From NCBI GenBank assembly GCA_048497495.1, contig JAFHCF010000191.1:1-10237 (forward strand): a DNA stretch of 10,237 nucleotides, in the 5' to 3' direction. Shown here in pieces: positions 1-7,443 of the stretch (positions are counted from its first letter, which is position 1; every line of letters begins with the position of its first letter). The notes under the pieces were generated by a model that saw nothing but the letters and a program-made list of their open reading frames with translations, did no database searches and was not told where the DNA came from. The DNA comes from JAFHCF01 sp048497495. Its GTDB lineage: Bacteria > Pseudomonadota > Alphaproteobacteria > Rhizobiales > Ancalomicrobiaceae. The translations under genes and the position numbers were made by a program.

Positions 1-56
1 CCCGCTCGGGCCCCCCGGCGCGGGACCGCAACCGGCGCGGCTCACGACCAGATAGA

Positions 57-78
57 CAGTATGCTGATCTTCAGTATG
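57..78. promoter_or_regulatory. Direct repeat upstream of the gentisate genes (candidate regulator site)
   Basis: The heptamer CAGTATG occurs at 57-63 and again at 72-78, 15 bp apart start to start, in a locally AT-richer stretch 31-52 bp upstream of the chosen start codon at 109. Between the copies is the short palindrome CTGATCTTCAG (64-74). Placement just ahead of an inducible-type catabolic operon suggests an operator or a promoter-overlapping site, but no regulator gene is visible and no convincing -35/-10 pair was found. The repeat is seen; the function is inferred. Confidence 0.3.
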
Positions 79-108
79 GCAACGACCAGAAACGACGGAG
101 GAACTCGC

Positions 109-1296
109 ATGACCAAGGCAAGACGCAAGGTGGTGGTGGCCGGTGGCGGCATCGGTGGTCTGTCGGCGGCCCTGGCGCTCGCCGCCAAGGGCTGCGACGT
201 GACCGTGCTGGAGCAGGCGCCCCAGTTCGGCGAGATCGGCGCCGGCATCCAGATCGGCCCCAACGCCTTCCACGCCATGGACTGGCTCGGGGTCGGCGAC
301 GCCGGCCGCGCCAAGGCGGTCTACATCGACAAGCTGATCATGATGGACGGGCTGTCGGGCGACGAAATCGCCGACATTCCCGTCGATCAGCCCTTCCGCG
401 ATCGCTTCCGCAACCCCTACGCGGTGATCCATCGCGCCGACCTGCACGGCGTCCTCCACGACGCCTGCATCGCCCATCCCGCCGTCACCCTGGTCAACGA
501 CGAGCGGGTGATTGGTTACGAGAACGTCCCCGGCGGGGTGAGGCTCACCACCGAGGCCGGCCATGTCCACGAGGCGGAAGCCGCGATCGGCTGCGACGGC
601 GTCCGCTCCAAGATCCGCGAGCAGCTGACCGGCGGCGACGCGCTGCGGCTCTCCGGCCACGTCGCCTATCGCGCCGTGCTGCCGATCGAGGACATGCCGG
701 AGGATCTGCGCTGGAACGCGGCGACCCTGTGGGCCGGCCCCAAGTGCCACATGGTCCACTATCCGCTCCAGGGCTGGAAGACCTTCAACCTCGTCGCCAC
801 CTTCGTCACCGACATCGAGAACGTCGGCTCCAACGAGCCCGGCACCTCCGAGGAGGTTCTCACCCGCTTCGGCGACATCGTCCCGCGCGCCCGCAAACTC
901 CTCGAAGTGCCCAAGACCTGGCGCCGTTGGGTGCTCGGCGATCGCGACCCGATCGAGAACTGGACCGACGGCAACGTCACCCTGCTCGGCGACGCCGCCC
1001 ATCCGACCCACCAGTATTTCGCGCAAGGCGCCTGCATGGCGCTCGAGGACGCGGTCTGCCTCGGTCACGAGCTGGAACGCCACGACGGCGACTTCGCCAC
1101 CGCCTTCCTCGCCTACCAGACCGCCCGCATTCCGCGCGCCTACCGCGTCATCCTGTCGAGCCGCGAGCTCGGCCGGGTCTATCACGCCCAGGGCGTCGAG
1201 CGCCTGGTGCGCAATCAGTGGCTCGGTTCCAAATCGCCGACCCAGTTCTACGACAGCCTGGAATGGCTCTACGGCGGCAACGGCCTGACCGCGTGA
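109..1296 (+). CDS. FAD-dependent monooxygenase, probable 3-hydroxybenzoate 6-hydroxylase
   Basis: This is a 395-aa cytoplasmic class A flavoprotein monooxygenase. The predicted reaction is NAD(P)H- and O2-dependent para-hydroxylation of 3-hydroxybenzoate to gentisate (MhbM/NagX type). Visible motifs are the FAD dinucleotide fold GGGIGG (residues 12-17) with acidic E35 at the end of the second strand, the DG motif CDG (162-164), and the GD motif LLGDAAHPTHQYFAQGACMALEDAV (start at 293). The GD block is close to those of known 3-hydroxybenzoate 6-hydroxylases. H214 and Q302 lie near the positions I recall for the catalytic His213/Gln301 of the Rhodococcus enzyme; this was not aligned. The start at 109 was chosen because GGAGGA at 97-102 lies 6 bp upstream. 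An in-frame ATG at 61 would add 16 residues, has no ribosome site, and would begin inside the direct repeat. The downstream gentisate dioxygenase supports the substrate. A salicylate 1-hydroxylase-like activity is the main alternative. Confidence 0.85.
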   Translation: MTKARRKVVVAGGGIGGLSAALALAAKGCDVTVLEQAPQFGEIGAGIQIGPNAFHAMDWLGVGDAGRAKAVYIDKLIMMDGLSGDEIADIPVDQPFRDRFRNPYAVIHRADLHGVLHDACIAHPAVTLVNDERVIGYENVPGGVRLTTEAGHVHEAEAAIGCDGVRSKIREQLTGGDALRLSGHVAYRAVLPIEDMPEDLRWNAATLWAGPKCHMVHYPLQGWKTFNLVATFVTDIENVGSNEPGTSEEVLTRFGDIVPRARKLLEVPKTWRRWVLGDRDPIENWTDGNVTLLGDAAHPTHQYFAQGACMALEDAVCLGHELERHDGDFATAFLAYQTARIPRAYRVILSSRELGRVYHAQGVERLVRNQWLGSKSPTQFYDSLEWLYGGNGLTA

Positions 1297-1367
1297 GCGG
1301 AAAGGGCGGTCGCATGCCGGCGGAGACGTCCGACGGCTCTCGCCCCGCCGCCGCCGCCACCGGTTCC

Positions 1368-1520
1368 CCCTTCTCCCCTTGCGGGAGAAGGTGCCCGAAG
1401 GGCGGATGAGGGGTCTCGGCGCCGCCATCCGTCCCGACGGTGACGACCCTCTCCGACGCCGCTTCGCGGCGCCCCCTCATCCGGCGCTTCGCGCCACCTT
1501 CTCCCGCGAGGGGAGAAGGG
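1368..1520. repeat. Palindromic intergenic repeat, copy 1 (inside the gentisate operon)
   Basis: This 153-bp element fills most of the spacer between the hydroxylase and dioxygenase genes. Outer arms 1368-1378 (CCCTTCTCCCC) and 1510-1520 (GGGGAGAAGGG) are perfect inverted repeats. Each arm also contains its own hairpin, TTCTCCC (1371-1377) with GGGAGAA (1383-1389) on the left. GGATGAGGGG near 1404-1413 pairs with CCCCTCATCC at 1473-1482, and GCCGC-TTC-GCGGC (1458-1470) forms another small hairpin. A second copy in the same orientation lies at 9935-10092. The two share an identical 46-bp left block (1368-1413 and 9935-9980) and an identical 26-bp right block (1458-1483 and 10027-10052), with an unrelated centre. 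Repeats of this sort are widespread non-autonomous palindromic elements of Hyphomicrobiales. Any effect on operon mRNA is inferred. Confidence 0.85.
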
Positions 1521-1524
1521 AAGA

Positions 1525-1539
1525 CCGGCCCTCGGCCGG
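1525..1539 (+). other. Small hairpin just upstream of the dioxygenase ribosome site
   Basis: CCGGCC (1525-1530) and GGCCGG (1534-1539) form a 6-bp stem with loop CTC, 13 bp before the GGAGGA Shine-Dalgarno (1553-1558) of the dioxygenase. With the adjacent palindromic repeat it makes the leader of the second operon gene heavily structured. A role in translation or mRNA stability is possible but unproven. Confidence 0.3.
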
Positions 1540-1564
1540 GCAGAATACTCCCGGAGGAACCCCC

Positions 1565-2608
1565 ATGTCGCAGCTCGGAACCCTCGAAGACCTGCCGCTC
1601 GAATATCGCCAGGGGCTGACCGCCCGCAATCTGGTGCCGCTGTGGCCGGCGCTGCGCGCCGCGCTGCCCTACGCCATCCCGTCGCGGCGCACCCGGCCGA
1701 CCCTGTGGCGCTATGCCGACGTCCGCCCGCAGCTCCTGGAGGCCGGCCGCCTCACCCCGATCGAGAAGGCGGAACGCCGCGTCCTGGTGCTCGCCAATCC
1801 CGGCCTCGGCCTCGACAACATGCAGGCGACGCCGTCGATCTACATCGGCATGCAGCTGATCCTGCCCGGCGAGACCGCCCCCAACCATAGGCACAGCCCT
1901 TCCGCCGTGCGCTTCGTCGTCGAGGGCGACGGCGGCTTCACCATCGTCGAGGGCGAGAAGTGCCCGATGGAGCCCGGCGACCTGATCCTCACGCCCTCCG
2001 GCCTGTGGCACGAGCACGGCCATTCCGGCAGCGGCCCGGTGGTGTGGATGGACGCCCTCGACCTGCCGATGGTCTACGCGCTCGAGGCCTCCTATTGCAC
2101 CGAGGGCGCGCCGCAGACGCCGCGCAACGAGGCCGACGCCTCCCAGACCCGCTTCCGTCGCGCCGGCCTGGTGCCGTGGACGGCGACCACCCGGCCGCGT
2201 GCCGACTATCCGCTCGTCCGCTTCCCCTGGCGCGAGGTCAAGGCGGCGCTCGCCGATCTCGCCACCGTGACGCCGCGCGGCGAGGCGGTGCGTCTCGCCT
2301 ACGTCAACCCGGAGACCGGCGCCGAATGCATGCCGATCCTCGGCTTCTCGGCGATCGAGCTGCGCCCCGGCGAGACGCTGCGCCTGCCGCGTCACTCGGC
2401 GTCCAGCGTCATCAACGTCGTCGACGGGTCCGGCACGGCGGAGATCGACGACGTCTCGCTTCGCTTCGACCCGTTCGACACCATGGCGGTGCCGACTCAC
2501 GCCGAGGTGCGGCTGGAAAACGCCTCGGCGACCGAGCCGACCCACCTCTTCGTCGTCGACGACGCGCCGATGCAGAAGAAGCTCGGCTTCTACGAAATGT
2601 TCGGCTGA
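1565..2608 (+). CDS. gtdA: Gentisate 1,2-dioxygenase (cupin, Fe(II))
   Basis: This 347-aa bicupin ring-cleavage enzyme opens gentisate with O2 to give 3-maleylpyruvate in the cytoplasm; it is the central step of the gentisate pathway. The N-terminal cupin carries the iron-binding pattern NHRHSPSAVRFVVEG with H108 and H110, and LWHEHGH with the third histidine H149. The H-x-H to third-His spacing (41 residues) equals that recalled for the E. coli O157 enzyme (His119/121/160). The C-terminal cupin (about 265-330) keeps the beta-barrel signature LRPGETLRLPRHSASSVINV but lacks the H-x-H pair, as is normal for the degenerate second cupin. Length is typical of the family. The open frame extends upstream to 1379 through the repeat, but the real start is fixed by GGAGGA (1553-1558), 6 bp before ATG 1565. 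It follows the hydroxylase by 268 bp on the same strand and is probably co-transcribed. Confidence 0.93.
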   Translation: MSQLGTLEDLPLEYRQGLTARNLVPLWPALRAALPYAIPSRRTRPTLWRYADVRPQLLEAGRLTPIEKAERRVLVLANPGLGLDNMQATPSIYIGMQLILPGETAPNHRHSPSAVRFVVEGDGGFTIVEGEKCPMEPGDLILTPSGLWHEHGHSGSGPVVWMDALDLPMVYALEASYCTEGAPQTPRNEADASQTRFRRAGLVPWTATTRPRADYPLVRFPWREVKAALADLATVTPRGEAVRLAYVNPETGAECMPILGFSAIELRPGETLRLPRHSASSVINVVDGSGTAEIDDVSLRFDPFDTMAVPTHAEVRLENASATEPTHLFVVDDAPMQKKLGFYEMFG

Positions 2609-2610
2609 GA

Positions 2611-2629
2611 CCGTCGACGCGGTCGACGG
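2611..2629 (+). terminator. Hairpin after the gentisate dioxygenase gene (possible terminator)
   Basis: A perfect 8-bp inverted repeat, CCGTCGAC (2611-2618) and GTCGACGG (2622-2629) with a 3-nt loop, begins 2 bp after the dioxygenase stop codon. There is no T-tract, so it is not a classical intrinsic terminator. It may protect the 3' end of the mRNA or act with Rho. Position makes an end-of-operon role plausible. Confidence 0.4.
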
Positions 2630-3009
2630 CCGAACATCCGACCGATTGGACCGGGGGCAGGCGCCACCCGGCGCGGCGGCGCGCGCCCCCGGCGACGTCC
2701 GTCGTCCCTGCCGGCGCGCCGGCGTGTCCCGCGGCCGGCGGCGCTTTCCCGACGGGACGCCGCCTCGTTCGGTCGCGGCGATCGTCGCGGTCGCCCCGTC
2801 CACGACCGACACGCTCCCGCGACCGGCGGAGAGGTCGCGGCGATCGACCGCATGGCGCTTCAAAGATACACGCGCAATATAAGATTTCAGTTCGACCGGT
2901 GTCGGGCTCCCGAATCGATGCGTGCCACCGTCGAGCGGAGCCCGTCCTCTCGTCGACGCGTCGGCATGGCCGGCGCCCCTGCGACCCGACGCCCGCCGAG
3001 GACATCGTC
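2630..3009. other. Gene-free spacer with AT-rich island (candidate promoter region)
   Basis: No convincing gene is seen in these 380 bp; the open frames crossing it are GC-driven and lack codon logic or family resemblance. Two features stand out. A GC-rich tract at 2770-2846 repeats GGTCGCGGCGATCG (2771-2784 and 2833-2846) and holds inverted CGCGACC/GGTCGCG (2818-2824 and 2833-2839). An AT-rich island at 2858-2894 (14 G/C in 37 bases by hand count) includes TATAAG at 2878-2883. The island is the likeliest promoter for the DUF2202-type gene that starts at 3010, though no good -35 was matched and the leader would be about 115 nt. Confidence 0.4.
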
Positions 3010-3576
3010 ATGCAGACCGCGCACCCGAATTCACCGACGACATGTTGCGGCTTCGGCCCCGGCCCGGGTCGCCGCCACCGTGACGCCGATGGCGTCGCCC
3101 GCTGCCCGTCCGCCGCCATCGCCATCGACGCGCGCGGGCTCGACGAGGCCGCCCGCGCCGCCCTCGTTGCGGCGATCGACGAGGAATATCGCGCCCGCGC
3201 CTTCCATCTCGCGGTGCTCGAGCGATTTCCCGGCGCCCTGCCCTTCGCCCATGTCGTCGAGGCCGAGGGACGCCACGCCGAGGCGATCGCCGCCATCCTG
3301 CGCGCCCAGGGCGTCGCCGTGCCCGCCGATGTCCATGCCGGCAGCGAGGCGATGCGCCGCGCCGTGCCGGCGACCCTGGCCTGCGCCTGCGACATCGCCC
3401 TCGCGGCCGAGATCGACAACGTCGACCTCTTCGTCGATCATCTCCTGCCCCGGGTGGAGGAGCATCCGGCGATCATCGAACTCTTCACCCGCCTGATGGA
3501 AGCCTCGCGCGACCGCCATCTGCCGGCCTTCCGCCGATGGAGCGCCGGGCATCGCTTCAAGCGGGTTCTTTCGTGA
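3010..3576 (+). CDS. Ferritin-like DUF2202-type protein
   Basis: This is a 188-aa protein. Residues about 44-176 read as a four-helix ferritin-like domain of the DUF2202 type: EEYRARAFHLAVLERF (58-73), HVVEAEGRHAEAIAAIL (81-97, with E86-x-x-H89), an ACDIALAAEIDNVDLFVDHL helix (126-145, with E134), and a final LMEASRDRHLPAF (162-174, with H170). These carboxylates and histidines fit a di-iron bundle, but the fourth helix lacks a clean E-x-x-H, so metal binding is uncertain. The first 40 residues are unlike the family: they hold a Cys-Cys pair (12-13), Gly/Pro-rich GFGPGPGRRHRD and Cys32, with no signal peptide or membrane helix. The function of DUF2202 proteins is not established. ATG 3010 was chosen for domain completeness and the weak GAGG about 8 bp upstream; the frame is open far upstream, so the start is not certain. 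The gene stands alone, 190 bp before aroQ. Confidence 0.7.
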   Translation: MQTAHPNSPTTCCGFGPGPGRRHRDADGVARCPSAAIAIDARGLDEAARAALVAAIDEEYRARAFHLAVLERFPGALPFAHVVEAEGRHAEAIAAILRAQGVAVPADVHAGSEAMRRAVPATLACACDIALAAEIDNVDLFVDHLLPRVEEHPAIIELFTRLMEASRDRHLPAFRRWSAGHRFKRVLS

Positions 3577-3766
3577 TCGACAGCACCATTCTCGGCTCGG
3601 GCTTCGCCGCGCCGACCACGGCGCCCCTCGCCCCGCCCGCGACCCGCCTCGGGGTGCTTCCCGAATCCGGCGGACCGGCGTACTCCTGAGCGCCGCCGAG
3701 CGCGACCCGGCGGCGCCGTCGTCCGTCGCCGCGCCGATCGGCCGAGCCCCGAGGGAAAGGACCATC

Positions 3767-4216
3767 ATGAGCCGTCTCGTCTTCGTCCTCAATGGACCGA
3801 ACCTCAACCTGCTCGGCAAGCGCCAGCCCCACATCTACGGCCACGAGACGCTCGCCGACGTCGAGGCCGACTGCCGGGCGCTCGCCGCCGAGCTGGAGCT
3901 CGAGATCCGCTTCCACCAGTCCAATCGCGAATACGAGATCATCGACTGGATCCACGAGGCGCGCGAGATCGCCGGCGCCGTCGTCATCAATCCGGCCGCC
4001 TTCACCCACACCTCGGTCGCCATCCTCGATGCGCTCAACACCTTCGACGGCCCGGTGATCGAGGTGCACATCTCCAACGTCCACAAGCGCGAGGCCTTCC
4101 GCCATCACTCCTACGTGTCGCTGCGCGCCGACGGGGTGATCGCCGGCCTCGGCACCCAGGGCTACGGCCTGGCGCTGCGCCGCGCCGCCCACCTGATCGA
4201 CGCCGCGGCGAAGTGA
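3767..4216 (+). CDS. aroQ: Type II 3-dehydroquinate dehydratase
   Basis: This 149-aa flavodoxin-fold enzyme removes water from 3-dehydroquinate to give 3-dehydroshikimate; type II enzymes form dodecamers in the cytoplasm. It is identified by NGPNLNLLG (9-17), the active-site lid with R19 and Y24 (GKRQPHIYG), NPAAFTHTSVA (75-85), and EVHISNVHKREAFRHHS with H101, N104 and R112. These residues fall at the same numbers as in the Mycobacterium tuberculosis enzyme as I recall it. The lid reads RQPHIYG instead of the usual REPxIYG, and NPAAF replaces the common NAGAY. This suggests a subgroup distinct from the housekeeping AroQ that in many proteobacteria precedes accB-accC; those genes are absent here. 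The start has AAAGGA (3756-3761) 5 bp upstream. It could serve shikimate synthesis or quinate breakdown. RecG follows on the same strand after 102 bp. Confidence 0.93.
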   Translation: MSRLVFVLNGPNLNLLGKRQPHIYGHETLADVEADCRALAAELELEIRFHQSNREYEIIDWIHEAREIAGAVVINPAAFTHTSVAILDALNTFDGPVIEVHISNVHKREAFRHHSYVSLRADGVIAGLGTQGYGLALRRAAHLIDAAAK

Positions 4217-4281
4217 CGGGAGCCGCTGGGCGATGGCGGGCACGATCGGCGCGCCGCCCCTCCCCTCGGGCGCGCGGCCCT

Positions 4282-4289
4282 GCTAGAAC
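4282..4289 (+). promoter_or_regulatory. Candidate -10 element for recG
   Basis: GCTAGAAC at 4282-4289 fits the GCTANAWC form of the -10 element described for housekeeping promoters of alphaproteobacteria (Caulobacter sigma-73 type). It lies 29 bp before the recG ATG, implying a leader of roughly 25 nt. No matching TTG-type -35 is visible at 16-18 bp spacing, so support is partial. Confidence 0.35.
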
Positions 4290-4318
4290 CGGCGCATGAC
4301 CTCTCGCCCGCGAGTGCC

Positions 4319-6430
<2,112 letters not shown>

Positions 6431-6517
6431 CCGGCGGGCACGGCGGCGAGACGCTCGACCACATCCTGCCGCATCGATGGCGGCGGTCGGCCGCGATCCG
6501 GCCGATGCCGATCGGGA

Positions 6518-7231
6518 TCATGCGGGAACAGCCGGCTCCGTCGCGGTCTCGATCGTGAGCCCCGCCCATTCCGGCGTGACGATGCCGCCGGAGATGATGA
6601 ACTTGGCGGCGTCCTCCGGGCTCATGTCGAGGATCCGCACTTCCGAGGCGGGCAGGAACATGATGTAGCCGCCGGTCGGATTGGGGGTCGTCGGGATGAA
6701 GACGGTGACCCAGTCGTCGACCGCGACTTCGGGTCGCACCGCCGAGAGCCGTGCCGCCACCTCCGCCTTGGCGGCACCCGAGACGAAGACCAGCGACCAC
6801 ACCCCGGTGCGCGGCCACTCGATCAACCCCACCTCGCGAAAGCTCTGGTCACGGTTGGAGACGAAGGTCTCGAAGATCTGCTTCAGCGTCTTGTAGACCG
6901 GCCGCACGAAGGGCAGATGGCCGACCAGATCCTCGCCGTAGGAGAGCAGGGTCCGACCGACCAGGCTGGCGGTCGTCGCCCCCAGCACGGTGAGCCCGAT
7001 CAGCGCCACCAGGAGCCCGAATCCCGGCACCGCGAAGGGCAGATAGCTGTCCGGATTCCACGCCGCCGGGATCAACGGCTTCACCGTCGCGTCGACCCAA
7101 TCGAGGAAGCCGCGGGCGATGTAGACCGTGATGGCGAGCGGCCCGACCACCACCAGACCGGTGACGAAGTGGTTCCTGAGTCGTGTCATCCAGGTGAGGT
7201 GGAGCGCGGGGATGTCGGTCTTGTCGATCAT
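6518..7231 (-). CDS. DUF502 family membrane protein
   Basis: This 237-aa inner-membrane protein of the DUF502 (plant LIKE-COV related) family has no firmly established bacterial function. Two hydrophobic segments are evident, about residues 22-44 (FVTGLVVVGPLAITVYIARGF...) and 66-92 (FAVPGFGLLVALIGLTVLGA...). They are followed by conserved family blocks: PFVRPVYKTLKQIFETF (107-123), VFIPTTPNPTGGYIMFLP (177-194), and SPEDAAKFIISGGI (204-217). The C-terminal half is soluble. The start codon at 7231 is preceded by GGAGGG (complement of 7237-7242) at 5 bp, so the 27-residue upstream extension of the frame is rejected. The gene converges on recG with 87 bp between stop codons and diverges from the acyltransferase gene at 7444, leaving 212 bp for two promoters. 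Confidence 0.92.
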   Translation of the reverse strand: MIDKTDIPALHLTWMTRLRNHFVTGLVVVGPLAITVYIARGFLDWVDATVKPLIPAAWNPDSYLPFAVPGFGLLVALIGLTVLGATTASLVGRTLLSYGEDLVGHLPFVRPVYKTLKQIFETFVSNRDQSFREVGLIEWPRTGVWSLVFVSGAAKAEVAARLSAVRPEVAVDDWVTVFIPTTPNPTGGYIMFLPASEVRILDMSPEDAAKFIISGGIVTPEWAGLTIETATEPAVPA

Positions 7232-7286
7232 GGCGGCCCTCCGGCGACGCGGGCTCGAGACTAGCCGCTTTTCGCACTGCGGCAAA

Positions 7287-7300
7287 CACCGGCGCCGGTG
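7287..7300. promoter_or_regulatory. 14-bp perfect palindrome in the divergent promoter region
   Basis: CACCGGCGCCGGTG is a perfect 14-bp palindrome located 56 bp upstream of the DUF502 start and 144 bp upstream of the acyltransferase start. Its position between divergent genes fits an operator, but GC-rich palindromes of this length also arise by chance in such genomes, and no regulator is linked. Confidence 0.25.
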
Positions 7301-7367
7301 CCCTGATGTCACGTCGGGTCACCACGCCGCGACGACCGCGCCGCGCATGTTGTTTTTCGGTGGCGCG

Positions 7368-7410
7368 AACCCGCCGCGCCGTGCATCCTGAGCGCGCGGC
7401 ACGGGTTTTT
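7368..7410 (+). terminator. Terminator-like hairpin with T-run in the leader of the first acyltransferase gene
   Basis: On the + strand, AACCCG (7368-7373) pairs with CGGGTT (7402-7407), and CCGCGC (7374-7379) pairs with GCGCGG (7394-7399). This gives a 12-bp stem with a 2-nt bulge (7400-7401) and a 14-nt loop. The run TTTTT at 7406-7410 overlaps the stem base and continues beyond it. An alternative pairing CCGTGC (7379-7384)/GCACGG (7399-7404) is mutually exclusive. It sits 33 bp before the ATG at 7444, and no + strand gene ends nearby, so it looks more like a leader attenuator than a gene-end terminator. Confidence 0.35.
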
Positions 7411-7443
7411 GGATACGGCGAGGGGCGTCGAGGAGACGGTACG

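Noticed and set aside
61..108. Alternative ATG at 61 for the hydroxylase
   Set aside because: It lacks a ribosome site and falls within the direct repeat, and the FAD motif sits at normal depth from the ATG at 109.
1379..1564. Extension of the dioxygenase frame to the ATG at 1379, and the similar frame starting at 9946
   Set aside because: Both begin with the same peptide (MREKVPEGRMRGLG) encoded by the palindromic repeat itself, so they are repeat-derived artefacts. GGAGGA before 1565 marks the real start.
1148..2863. 571-aa open frame on the minus strand across the gentisate dioxygenase
   Set aside because: Arg- and Gly-rich shadow of the dioxygenase; it runs through the repeat and the spacer, and no domain is recognisable.
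1960..3009. Upstream extension of the DUF2202-type frame back to 1960
   Set aside because: It overlaps the dioxygenase in another frame and is Arg/Pro/Ala-rich; the recognisable domain lies wholly after ATG 3010.
3573..3689. 38-codon GTG-started frame overlapping the DUF2202-type stop codon by GTGA
   Set aside because: The 4-nt overlap is suggestive of translational coupling, but there is no clear Shine-Dalgarno, the peptide is Ala/Pro-rich, and it resembles nothing known. Conservation in relatives would be needed to revive it.
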